A stretch of DNA of 64,000 bases, taken from contig JAAYFI010000014.1 in NCBI GenBank assembly GCA_012728315.1, forward strand, positions 1-64,000, given 5' to 3'. The DNA is from Gammaproteobacteria bacterium. GTDB lineage: Bacteria > Pseudomonadota > Gammaproteobacteria > Pseudomonadales > Pseudomonadaceae. The position numbers and the translations under genes are program-made. Positions 37,905 through 45,775 of this stretch are shown in pieces. Position 1 is the first letter of the stretch. Every line of letters starts with the position of its first letter. The notes beneath the pieces were generated by a model. That model did no database searches, had not been told where the DNA came from, and saw nothing but the letters and a program-made list of their open reading frames with translations.

Positions 37905-40625
37905 TTAAGCCTCCTGCTTTTTCAAAAGAACGAGGCTTAAACCCGTAAAGCCGAAGAAAAAGCCCAGCAAAGCCAAACATTGCGGCCATAAATCGCGAAA
38001 ACTCAATGCCTTGGTAAAAGTGCCTACAGCAATATCCAAGAAGTAGCCCGCAGGGAATAAAACCCCCATCAAGGCAGCTCCACCATCCAAGGAGGATCGC
38101 GGGGTAATTAACCCGGAAAACTGCACAGTCGGCAGTGTAGTTAAAATCATGGTGCCTAAAATGGCGGCGATTTGTGTCTTGGTCACTGTCGAAACCAGCA
38201 GACCAAAACTTGTGGTCGCCAACACATAGAGCACACCACCCACAGCCAAAGCCACACCACTGCCTTTCAGTGGCACACCAAATAACCAAAGGTTAATCGC
38301 CACCAATAGCGCAAAGTTTAACAAGCTGACCGCCAAATAAGGGATTTGCTTACCCAGCAAAAACTCTAGGCGGGTGAGTGGCGTGGCGTAGAAGTTGGTA
38401 ATTGAACCCAGCTCTTTTTCCCGCACCACACCCAGCGCCATCAGCATGGAGGGAATAAACACTAAAATCAGCGCCATCACCCCAGGTCCAATGGCATTCA
38501 CACTGATGACATCTTGGTTATAACGAAAGCGCGTCTCTAAGCGGGCCGGCTGCGCTAAAGCAGGCAGCGCGGCACTGCCTTCATCTTGCAAACGCTGCAA
38601 GCTCTCTTGATGCACAGCCTCCACATAGCCACGACTGGTTTCTGCTCGGAACGGCGAACCACCATCCAGCCACACAGCCACTTCTGGGTGACGGCCAGCA
38701 TATAAATCACGGCCAAAACCGGCAGGTATTTCAATCGCCATTTTAATATCAGCACGCTGTAAACGCGCGTGTAAATCTTGCATATCGGTTAAAGGCTCGC
38801 GCTCGGCAAAATAACGCGAACCGCGAAATGCCTCTAAATACGCACGACTTTGCGCGGTATTGTCTTGATCAAGAGTGGCAAAGGCGAGGTCTTCCACATC
38901 TAGGGAAATCCCAAAACCTAAAATAATCATCATAAACACCGCACCCAGCAAGGCAAACCAGAGGCGCACACGGTCACGCAGCAACTCTTTGCTTTCGCGC
39001 ACGGCTAAGGCTTGGGTACGTTTTAAGCTAAAGCCGCGACGCGGAATGCTGGTTAAGGCTTCGGTGGCCGTGCTTTTCACCTCCAGAGCATCGTCATTTA
39101 AGCCTTGCGCTTCTTGCAGGCAAGCAACAAAAGCATCTTCCAGTGTTGCGCCGCCGTACTGTGTTTGCAGCTCAGCTGGAGTGCCCACAGCTAACACTTT
39201 GGCCGCGTGCATCAGTGAAATACGATCACAACGCTGCGCTTCATTCATAAAGTGGGTGGAGAGGAAAATCGTCACCCCCTGCTCACGGGACAACTCAAAC
39301 AGCAAGCGCCAAAAATCATCACGGGCAGCAGGGTCAACCCCTGAAGTAGGCTCATCCAGAATCAATACTTCCGGCTCATGGATCACTGCCACAGCCAAGG
39401 ATAGACGCTGGCGCAAACCTAAAGGTAAAGCACCGGCTTGCTCGTCGATATATTGGTTTAAGTCAAAACGCTCAATCAGTGCTTGCGCACGCTGAGCACC
39501 GACTTCTTTTGGAATATCAAAAAGATGCGCATGCAACTCGAGGTTTTGCCGGACAGTCAGCTCACCGTAGAGGGAGAAACTCTGCGACATAAAGCCCACG
39601 CGCTTACGGGTCGCCAAATCATTGGCATCTACAGATTTACCCAACAACCAAGCCTCACCTTCAGTGGCCGGCAACAAGCCGGTGAGCACTTTCATGGTGG
39701 TGGTTTTACCGCAACCGTTGGAGCCTAAAAACCCAAAAATCTCCCCACGTTCAATTTCAAAACTGACATTATTGACTGCAGTAAAATCACCAAAGCGCAG
39801 AGTTAAATCCGTGGCCTTAATAACAATTTCATGTTTTTCGGGTGCAAAAGGCGTGATCTGCAACGGCTCAACCTGAGTCGCACCCGCCCCTTGATAATAG
39901 GTAAAAGCATCATCGAGCTTACCGCTTGGGGTGACCGCTGCTAGCTCTTGAGTTAAACCCGAGGCTAATAAGCGACCCTTATCCATCATTAAGCAGTGTT
40001 CAAATTGCGCAGCCTCATCCATATAGGCGGTGGCCACCAGCAAGGTCAGCTGAGGTCGATCATTGCGCACCTGCTCAATCAAATCCCAAAAATGGCGACG
40101 AGCCAAAGGGTCGACACCTGTGGTGGGCTCATCCAGAATCAACAAGTCAGGATCGTGGATTAAGGCGCAACACAAACCCAGCTTTTGCTTCATGCCACCG
40201 GATAATTTACCGGCCGGACGTTCAGCAAACTCCGCCAGATCCGTGGCCTCCAACAGACTGGCCATGCGTATTTCGCACTCTTCACGGCTCAAACCAAATA
40301 AGGCAGCGAAGAAACGAATATTTTCCACAATAGACAAATCAGGATAGAGGTTATGCCCCAGCCCTTGCGGCATAAACGCAATACGCTGATATAAGGAAGC
40401 ACGGTGCCGGCGTTTATTGATAGGGCCGCCTAAGACTTCAAGCTCGCCTTGCTGGAGGATTTTCACCCCAGAAATCAAACCTAATAAACTGGATTTACCC
40501 GCACCATCGGGGCCTATCAAACCGCAACGGCTCCCTACCGGCAAACTAAAGCTCACATCTTCCAAGGCGCGCTGCTTGCCATAGCGATGATAAATATGTG
40601 CGCCATTGATGACTTGTGTACTCAT
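37905..40625 (-). CDS. rbbA: Fused double ABC ATPase-permease, RbbA-like
   Basis: A 906-residue fusion of two ABC ATPases and an ABC-2 permease. The first ATPase has GPDGAGKSSLLGLIS, LSGGMKQKLGLC and LLILDEPTTGVDPLA; the second has GSNGCGKTTTMKVL, LPLGLRQRLSLA and LILDEPTSGVDPAA. A permease of about 370 residues follows, with ABC-2 motif GVVREKELGSITNFYATPL. E. coli RbbA (about 911 aa) has the same plan and was named for ribosome-associated ATPase activity, while its neighbours suggest an exporter. The second signature is LPLGLRQRL instead of LSGGQ, so that site may be degenerate. Middle gene of the three-gene operon. Confidence 0.93.
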   Translation of the reverse strand: MSTQVINGAHIYHRYGKQRALEDVSFSLPVGSRCGLIGPDGAGKSSLLGLISGVKILQQGELEVLGGPINKRRHRASLYQRIAFMPQGLGHNLYPDLSIVENIRFFAALFGLSREECEIRMASLLEATDLAEFAERPAGKLSGGMKQKLGLCCALIHDPDLLILDEPTTGVDPLARRHFWDLIEQVRNDRPQLTLLVATAYMDEAAQFEHCLMMDKGRLLASGLTQELAAVTPSGKLDDAFTYYQGAGATQVEPLQITPFAPEKHEIVIKATDLTLRFGDFTAVNNVSFEIERGEIFGFLGSNGCGKTTTMKVLTGLLPATEGEAWLLGKSVDANDLATRKRVGFMSQSFSLYGELTVRQNLELHAHLFDIPKEVGAQRAQALIERFDLNQYIDEQAGALPLGLRQRLSLAVAVIHEPEVLILDEPTSGVDPAARDDFWRLLFELSREQGVTIFLSTHFMNEAQRCDRISLMHAAKVLAVGTPAELQTQYGGATLEDAFVACLQEAQGLNDDALEVKSTATEALTSIPRRGFSLKRTQALAVRESKELLRDRVRLWFALLGAVFMMIILGFGISLDVEDLAFATLDQDNTAQSRAYLEAFRGSRYFAEREPLTDMQDLHARLQRADIKMAIEIPAGFGRDLYAGRHPEVAVWLDGGSPFRAETSRGYVEAVHQESLQRLQDEGSAALPALAQPARLETRFRYNQDVISVNAIGPGVMALILVFIPSMLMALGVVREKELGSITNFYATPLTRLEFLLGKQIPYLAVSLLNFALLVAINLWLFGVPLKGSGVALAVGGVLYVLATTSFGLLVSTVTKTQIAAILGTMILTTLPTVQFSGLITPRSSLDGGAALMGVLFPAGYFLDIAVGTFTKALSFRDLWPQCLALLGFFFGFTGLSLVLLKKQEA

Positions 40626-40734
40626 GCTTTACCTAATCACCTTAACCCTGCACGGTTGCGCCGCAGTCACAACTGGAGCGGAATAGCGCGCAAACCTTTA
40701 CTGATCCGCCAACTTTAAAACGCTTATAGCAACA

Positions 40735-41703
40735 TCACTGTAACGTTTGCGGCCAATCGATGGTGTTCTCTCGACGCACATAAGCAGAGCCTGGCATACC
40801 GGGCTTCGCTTGCGGCACAGCGGCAGGATCGGTGAGGCGCAACTTGACGCGAAACACCAACTTCTGCCGCTCATCGCGGGTTTCGACTTCTTTTGGCGTA
40901 AATTGCGCTTTAGCGGCAACAAAAGCCACTTGCGCAGGTAACGGCTGTTCACGAAGTGCATCTAACACAATGCGTGCCTCATCATTTGCTGCTAAACGGC
41001 CAGCCACCGCAGACGGCAGATAGACATTCATATATTGATCCGATGGATCAATCAGTAAAAACACACGCCCCCCTGCTCCCAGCACTTCACCGGGTTCAGC
41101 TAAGCGTAATTGCACCACAGCATTCAAGGGTGCGCGCAGACTGCTGTCATCAATTTCACTGGTTAACTGCGCAACCATCGCTTGGGTCGCCGCAATGGTT
41201 GCCTGCGCAGCTTGGACTTGGGCTTTGGCTGCCTCTAAAGCGGCGGACGCTGTATCAAAGCGGGCTTGTTGTTGATCAATCTGCTGACCGCTGGCATGAC
41301 CACGTGCATACAGCTCACGAAAGCGCTTCAAATCTTGTCCTGCCAAGCGGCGCTCGCTCTCTCGCAAATGCACCGTAGCTTGTGCTGCAGCGACATTTTC
41401 TCTGGCGCGATCAACTTCTGATTGCGCTTGGGTGCGCTGCGCTTCTAATGTTCGCGTATCCATACGCGCCAGCAACTGCCCAGCCTCTACCTTATCGCCC
41501 TCGGCGACCAAGACTTCGGCCAGACGACCGGGGTATTTCGTAGCAACCTGCACTTCAGTTGCTTCAAGTCGGCCATTGGCCTCGTACACCCCTTCCGGCA
41601 GGCGGTCTTGCAAAGACTTCCAATAACCAAAGCCACCGGCAGCCAGCAAAACGATTAACAGGGGAACGATATATAAACGGGACGGGCTTTTCTGCTTAGA
41701 CAT
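40735..41703 (-). CDS. yhiI: HlyD-family membrane fusion protein, YhiI-like
   Basis: A 322-residue periplasmic adaptor anchored by one N-terminal helix (LYIVPLLIVLLAAGGFGYW). The biotinyl-lipoyl half (GRLAEVLVAEGDKVEAGQLLARMD), a long coiled coil (about residues 85-185, rich in Ala, Gln, Arg and Glu) and the beta-barrel region (LRAPLNAVVQLRLAEPGEVL) follow in HlyD/EmrA order. ATG 41703 (MSKQKSPSRLY) is chosen because TAGGAG lies six bases upstream. First gene of the operon; it is expected to link the RbbA/YhhJ permeases to an outer-membrane channel, none of which is encoded here. Confidence 0.92.
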   Translation of the reverse strand: MSKQKSPSRLYIVPLLIVLLAAGGFGYWKSLQDRLPEGVYEANGRLEATEVQVATKYPGRLAEVLVAEGDKVEAGQLLARMDTRTLEAQRTQAQSEVDRARENVAAAQATVHLRESERRLAGQDLKRFRELYARGHASGQQIDQQQARFDTASAALEAAKAQVQAAQATIAATQAMVAQLTSEIDDSSLRAPLNAVVQLRLAEPGEVLGAGGRVFLLIDPSDQYMNVYLPSAVAGRLAANDEARIVLDALREQPLPAQVAFVAAKAQFTPKEVETRDERQKLVFRVKLRLTDPAAVPQAKPGMPGSAYVRRENTIDWPQTLQ

Positions 41704-42082
41704 GCTTGCTCCTAGCAAGTTTGAACACGGCAATGATTGTTAGTACTGCATACTGTATCAACTAAATGACCAGTTGACCCCATGCGCAACATATGGCTTT
41801 TCAGTTTTCACACTACCTAAAAAGTATAAAAACATTGTACTCTGTCGTGCCAAATCGTCTAGGCACAGAGTTCAATACGTAAACAACAACTGCATGCTTA
41901 GACAGAATAGGTTCAGTTTTAAAAAAATAGTCATTTTTACAGTAAATTGAACTTTTACGAACAACGGCAATCAGTGTAAATTAGCGCTTGATTAAGGCCT
42001 ACCCAAAGCCAAGCACACTACCATTAACCCAATGCAGCCACCTAAAGGCGCTGTGAAGAATTTGCCGGAGAGCAAAATACCT
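41704..42082. other. 379-bp AT-rich intergenic region between divergent genes
   Basis: Divergent promoter region for the yhiI operon (minus) and the small membrane protein (plus). ATCAACTAAATGACCAGTTGA (41757-41777) is an imperfect dyad (TCAACT / AGTTGA) near the expected yhiI promoter. It could be an operator, but no regulator gene is adjacent. The centre (41820-41990) is AT-rich with no supported ORF or hairpin. Confidence 0.45.
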
Positions 42083-42250
42083 ATGAAACGCAAACCTGAC
42101 TTACTCTGGGTCTTAGTTATTATTTTTAGCTTAGGTGTGGTCACCACTGGCTACACGCAAAGCATGCGCGATCGCAATGCTGCACAGGCACTGCCCTCAC
42201 ACTATGAAAGTCAGACTATGTTGGCACCGCATACCACTGCCGATCGGTAA
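42083..42250 (+). CDS. Small single-helix membrane protein (55 aa)
   Basis: A 55-residue protein, MKRKPDLLWVLVIIFSLGVV, with a positively charged N-terminus and one hydrophobic helix (about residues 7-24), then a polar tail. A small unnamed gene is found at this place, between ygfA and yhhJ/yhiI-type genes, in Pseudomonas (from memory), which supports it. The ATG at 42083 has GGAG 12 bases upstream, not ideal; a longer reading from 42032 is less likely. Its last 35 bp overlap the 3' end of the convergent ygfA gene. Function is unknown. Confidence 0.6.
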   Translation: MKRKPDLLWVLVIIFSLGVVTTGYTQSMRDRNAAQALPSHYESQTMLAPHTTADR

Positions 42251-42824
42251 CCACCGCATGCAAAGGCACATCCCAAGCGGCGATGGGCAAACGCTCAACG
42301 CGCTGACAGTCATGCGCCAAACCAATACGCTGCGGGGTCAGCAAGTGATCACGCTGAGACAACTCAGCAAAACAACGATCATAAAAACCACCGCCCATCC
42401 CTAAACGCCCGCCATGCTGATCAAAACCCACTAAAGGTAAAAACACTGCATCCAGCGCCCAGACTAAACGCTGATCAGCGACGCACCAACGTGGCTGTAA
42501 AATTCCAAAACGGTTTCTTTCCCACTGCTGTACCGGCCGTACGCGCTGAAAGACCATGGCTGTTTTGGGCCAACGCGACAAAACGGGCAAATAGACATGC
42601 TTACCACGCCGCCACGCTTCATGCATCAGCAACCGCGGATCGATTTCACCATCACTGGCACTATACAAAGCAAGGTGTTGAGCACGTAGAAATAAAGGAT
42701 GCTGGACCAACTGCCGATACAACTGTTGCGCTGCATAAGCCTGTTGACTCAAAGTCAGACTGCGTCGTTGTTGACGTAACTGTGTACGCAACCGAGCACG
42801 GGACAAGGAAAGATTATCGGGCAT
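42216..42824 (-). CDS. ygfA: 5-formyltetrahydrofolate cyclo-ligase
   Basis: A 202-residue enzyme that converts 5-formyl-THF to methenyl-THF with ATP, returning stored folate to the one-carbon pool. It begins MPDNLSLSRARLRTQLRQQR, with the catalytic/folate regions LALYSASDGEIDPRLL, GKHVYLPVL, and the phosphate-binding loop FDQHGGRLGMGGGFYDR. ATG 42824 is chosen because GGGGAG (42834-42839) precedes it; the frame is open further upstream only because it runs into the 6S RNA gene. The cotranscribed ssrS-ygfA arrangement is classic for gammaproteobacteria. Upstream GGGGAG belongs to the closing stem of 6S RNA. Confidence 0.95.
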   Translation of the reverse strand: MPDNLSLSRARLRTQLRQQRRSLTLSQQAYAAQQLYRQLVQHPLFLRAQHLALYSASDGEIDPRLLMHEAWRRGKHVYLPVLSRWPKTAMVFQRVRPVQQWERNRFGILQPRWCVADQRLVWALDAVFLPLVGFDQHGGRLGMGGGFYDRCFAELSQRDHLLTPQRIGLAHDCQRVERLPIAAWDVPLHAVVTDRQWYAVPT

Positions 42825-42830
42825 AAAAAA

Positions 42831-43006
42831 GACTCCCCGGATGTGCCGCTGTCGGCGTAGCCCTTGAACCCGAAAGTCCAAGGCGGAGATCACATTAAAC
42901 CTTTAGGCGTTCCGCAAGCGGACTGCTCACCGGTTTAGCTATGCAATCCCCTGTATTGCATGAATCGGCTCTGGGACATTGCCAACTGGCGCACACACTA
43001 GGGAGC
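42831..43006 (-). ncRNA. ssrS: 6S RNA
   Basis: About 176 nt between zapA and ygfA on the minus strand, the canonical place. The 3' part reads TTCAAGGGCTACGCC, then GCGGCACATCCGGGGAGTC, matching the conserved 6S end. The 5' part has GCTCCCTAGTGTG, whose CTCCC and GTGTG pair with GGGGAG and CACAT of the 3' end. CCCAGAGCCGAT is the conserved segment near the central bubble. A -10 TATACT (43014-43019) sets the 5' end near 43006; TTTTTT (42825-42830) follows the 3' end. 6S RNA mimics an open promoter and sequesters sigma70 RNA polymerase in stationary phase. Exact ends may shift by a few bases. Confidence 0.9.
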
Positions 43007-43048
43007 TGGCACCAGTATACACAGTTCTTAGAGCGCCTCAAGGGCAGA

Positions 43049-43345
43049 TCACTCTGCGCTATCCAAACTCTGCTGTACACGGGTAACCAGCTGCTGAATT
43101 TGCTCAGTACCCTGCTCATCGTGGAGCGCAGCATGCTGCTTATTATGCAGTTCGTGGGTGATATTGAGCGCAGCCATCACGGCAATACGCTCAGCACCAA
43201 TCACTTTGCCTGAGCGTCGGATTTCACGCATTTTTTTATCAAGATACTCTGCGGCACGCTCCAAGTTAATGCTTTCTGAGGCGGGACACGCAATGTGATA
43301 TTCCTTATCTAAGATGCGCACAGTTACCGTCTGGGATTGAATCAT
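43049..43345 (-). CDS. zapA: Cell division protein ZapA
   Basis: A 98-residue protein that cross-links FtsZ filaments. It has the ZapA head (QTVTVRILDKEYHIACPA, then AAEYLDKKMREIRRS with the charged loop RIAVMAALNITHEL) and a C-terminal coiled coil (about residues 70-98). Cytoplasmic dimers and tetramers act at midcell. Its ATG overlaps the stop of the upstream coiled-coil gene by four bases (ATGA). The 6S RNA promoter begins just after its stop codon. The ygfB / coiled-coil / zapA / ssrS / ygfA order is conserved in pseudomonads. Confidence 0.95.
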   Translation of the reverse strand: MIQSQTVTVRILDKEYHIACPASESINLERAAEYLDKKMREIRRSGKVIGAERIAVMAALNITHELHNKQHAALHDEQGTEQIQQLVTRVQQSLDSAE

Positions 43346-43530
43346 GAATCCTGCTCCAACGCTTTCAGCCGAGAAATCATAGCCGCAACTTTTTGCTGTG
43401 CTATTTCGTTTTTTTCGATTAATTGTCCACGCTCTGCGCGTAACGCTTTATTCTGCTCTTTAAGTTCAGTGTTACGTTGAATCAGTTGCTCAACGGCCTG
43501 CACCAAGGCTTGCAAATCAGTATTTTTCAC
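43342..43530 (-). CDS. Small coiled-coil protein, TIGR02449 family (ZapB-like)
   Basis: A 62-residue, almost wholly coiled-coil protein (LQALVQAVEQLIQRNTELKE, then NKALRAERGQLIEKN). GTG 43530 is taken as start, since GGAGG (43535-43539) is four to five bases upstream; a GTG six codons further up would lie before that Shine-Dalgarno and is less likely. Family TIGR02449 is a recurrent small partner upstream of zapA, and its shape recalls ZapB, which binds ZapA; a role with the Z ring is inferred. It overlaps zapA by four bases, so the two are translationally coupled. Confidence 0.8.
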   Translation of the reverse strand: MKNTDLQALVQAVEQLIQRNTELKEQNKALRAERGQLIEKNEIAQQKVAAMISRLKALEQDS

Positions 43531-43696
43531 GAGCCCTCCAGTTATCACTCAGCCATATCACCCTGCCATCATAGGTACTATTCTAGCGTTCGCTGAACAT
43601 TGCGCACAGTGTTATAAGGCACATCTAAGAAATAAAAATATATATTGCAATATAGTGTGCAGAGCGCACAGCGAAAAGCAATAACACCTCAAGTCT

Positions 43697-43708
43697 ATTG
43701 TATACAAT
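43697..43708. promoter_or_regulatory. Palindrome ATTGTATACAAT, GntR-type operator candidate
   Basis: A perfect 12-bp dyad in the 322-bp gap between the divergent coiled-coil/zapA unit and ygfB. TTGTATACAA is the operator form of several GntR/FCD regulators (known from memory). No GntR gene is adjacent. A second near-palindrome, ATATATTGCAATATA (43640-43654), lies about 45 bp to the left. Confidence 0.35.
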
Positions 43709-43738
43709 GCAACACAGGTCGGATTCAGGGAAAAACCT

Positions 43739-43807
43739 ATGCAAGCTGCACAGACCGATATTTCACGCCATACTCAACAACGCGATATACTTAAACATCT
43801 AACTTAA
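43739..43807 (+). other. 22-codon mini-ORF between the palindrome and ygfB
   Basis: ATG 43739 has AGGGA about eight bases upstream and reads MQAAQTDISRHTQQRDILKH, LT, then TAA. It ends 45 bp before ygfB. It may be a leader peptide, a remnant of a gene whose operator survives next to it, or chance. No domain is recognisable. Confidence 0.25.
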
Positions 43808-43852
43808 ACGACCTCCAAAACCACGTATCAGTTCCATTACTTCGGATTTTTC

Positions 43853-44419
43853 ATGTCTCAATCTCAATCTGCTTACACCTCATTTGCTGAATTACTGGCC
43901 GCCAGTGGACACCCTGTTTCACCTGCCGAACTGCAAGGTTTGTTGCTCGGGCGCTGCTGTGCGGGCGCAGGCTTTGCAGGCCCTGGCTGGCTTGAAGAAG
44001 CGCAAGACTTATTTGCTGGCGAGGTTCCCAGCAGCCTGCATGCCGCTTTGCTAGGCCTACAAGAAATGGTCAAAGCAGAACTCCTAGCCGACAGCAGCGT
44101 TTCGCTCACTTTACTGCTGCCCAGCGATGATGACTCACTGCAGTCACGCAGTATTGCCATTGGCCAGTGGACACAAGGGTTCTTAAGTGGCTTTGGCGGC
44201 AATATTGGTAACACTGAGCTTTCCAGTGAGGTGCGCGAGGTTCTTGAAGACTTAATCTCCATCGCACAAATTGAGCCCAGCACAGAAGAAGACGAAGAAG
44301 CCGAAGTGGCCTATATGGAAGTCAACGAATACTTACGCGTCGTGCCTTTATTTTTATTCACTGAATGCGCGCATTACACAGCACCGAGCACTGACGCTAA
44401 AAAAACCGCTGTACACTAA
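43853..44419 (+). CDS. ygfB: YgfB/UPF0149 family protein
   Basis: A 188-residue cytoplasmic protein of the YecA/YgfB (UPF0149) family. It shows SAYTSFAELLAASGHPVSPA, ELQGLLLGRCCAGAG, and the family block QWTQGFLSGFGGN, with an acidic tail (EPSTEEDEEAEVAYMEVNEY) before VPLFLFTE. E. coli YgfB is a helical dimer; in P. aeruginosa YgfB has been linked to control of AmpDh3 and beta-lactam resistance (from memory). The Shine-Dalgarno is weak. It heads the ygfB-pepP-ubiH-hotdog-ubiI unit, with 18 bp to pepP, matching the conserved order. Confidence 0.92.
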   Translation: MSQSQSAYTSFAELLAASGHPVSPAELQGLLLGRCCAGAGFAGPGWLEEAQDLFAGEVPSSLHAALLGLQEMVKAELLADSSVSLTLLLPSDDDSLQSRSIAIGQWTQGFLSGFGGNIGNTELSSEVREVLEDLISIAQIEPSTEEDEEAEVAYMEVNEYLRVVPLFLFTECAHYTAPSTDAKKTAVH

Positions 44420-44437
44420 ATTTAAGGAGCCGCACCC

Positions 44438-45772
44438 ATGAGCTCAATCAGCACCTCTGAATACGCACAACGCCGCCAACAGCTGATGCAACGCATGACG
44501 CCCAACAGTATCGCCATCTTACCGGCTGCGGCCATCAGCACCCGCAACAACAGCGTTGAATATCCGTATCGACAAGACAGCAACTTTTTTTACTTGTCAG
44601 GTTTTGCTGAGCCCGAGGCGGTATTGGTGTTAATACCTAAACGCGAGCACGGTGAGTTTATTTTATTTTGCCGCGAACGTGATCCGGAGCGCGAGCTGTG
44701 GGATGGTTTACGCGCAGGACAAGAAGGCGCCGTTGCCGACTATCAAGCGGATGACGCTTTCCCTATCAACGATATTGACGATATCTTGCCGGGACTGATT
44801 GAAGGCCGCGAGCGCGTCTATTACTCCATCGGTAATAATCCTGAATTTGATCAACAGATGATGGAATGGCTCAATAGCATTCGCAGCAAAGCACGCATGG
44901 GTGCGCAACCACCCAAAGAATTCGTGATGCTCGATCATCTACTGCACGATGCACGCCTATATAAAAGCCCTGCAGAAATTGCCACTATGCAGCAGGCTGC
45001 AGATATTTCCTGCCGCGCACATATCCGTGCCATGCAAGCCGCGCAACCTGGGCTCTATGAGTACCATCTAGAAGCTGAACTGGATTATGAGTTTCGCAAA
45101 GGTGGCGCCCGTCTGCCGGCCTACTCGTCCATTGTTGCCAGTGGTAAAAACGCATGCATTCTGCATTACACAGAAAACAACGCCCCCCTACAGGATGGCG
45201 ATTTAGTCTTAATTGACGCAGGTTGTGAGTTGAACTGTTATGCCAGTGATATCACGCGCACCTTTCCGGTCAATGGTCGTTTTAGCGCTGAGCAAAAAGC
45301 CATTTATGAAATCGTCCTACGCGCTAACCTTGAAGCCATGAACTATATTTCACCCAAGCACTACTGGAATGATGCCCACGATGCCACTGTACGCGTGATT
45401 ACCGCTGGCTTACTGGAGCTTGGTTTGCTGCAAGGCAAACTCGACGCGTTGATCGCCAACGAAGCCTATAAGCCTTTTTATATGCACCGCGCAGGGCATT
45501 GGCTGGGCTTGGATGTGCATGATGTGGGGGATTATAAAGTCGATGGCCAATGGCGTCAGCTTGAGCCGGGTATGACCATGACTGTTGAGCCGGGCATTTA
45601 TATCGCCGCCGACAACCTTAATGTTCCCGCCCAGTGGCGCGGTATTGGTGTGCGCATCGAAGATGACGTTGTGGTAACCGAAAACGGCTGTCATATTCTC
45701 ACCAGCGCGGTTCCAAAAACAGTCGAGGCCATTGAAGCATTAATGACTGCCACACAACCCGCAGGAGTGTAA
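44438..45772 (+). CDS. pepP: Xaa-Pro aminopeptidase P
   Basis: A 444-residue manganese aminopeptidase that removes N-terminal residues preceding proline. The N-terminal creatinase-like domain (SVEYPYRQDSNFFYLSGF, close to residue 45) precedes the pita-bread catalytic domain. Metal ligands are in LVLIDAGCELNCYASDITRT (two Asp), HRAGHWLGLDVHD (His), MTVEPGIYI (Glu) and GIGVRIEDDVVVT (Glu). AAGGAG lies nine bases before ATG 44438. Cytoplasmic. It precedes ubiH by three bases, as in E. coli and Pseudomonas. Confidence 0.97.
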   Translation: MSSISTSEYAQRRQQLMQRMTPNSIAILPAAAISTRNNSVEYPYRQDSNFFYLSGFAEPEAVLVLIPKREHGEFILFCRERDPERELWDGLRAGQEGAVADYQADDAFPINDIDDILPGLIEGRERVYYSIGNNPEFDQQMMEWLNSIRSKARMGAQPPKEFVMLDHLLHDARLYKSPAEIATMQQAADISCRAHIRAMQAAQPGLYEYHLEAELDYEFRKGGARLPAYSSIVASGKNACILHYTENNAPLQDGDLVLIDAGCELNCYASDITRTFPVNGRFSAEQKAIYEIVLRANLEAMNYISPKHYWNDAHDATVRVITAGLLELGLLQGKLDALIANEAYKPFYMHRAGHWLGLDVHDVGDYKVDGQWRQLEPGMTMTVEPGIYIAADNLNVPAQWRGIGVRIEDDVVVTENGCHILTSAVPKTVEAIEALMTATQPAGV

Positions 45773-45775
45773 TCC

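Noticed and set aside
38875-39495. 206-codon plus-strand frame inside rbbA
   Set aside because: Ser/Arg-rich antisense reading of a well-supported ABC protein.
42825-42893. Longer N-terminus for the 5-formyl-THF cyclo-ligase
   Set aside because: The extra 23 codons lie inside the 6S RNA gene and look unlike the enzyme family; the ATG at 42824 gives the standard start.
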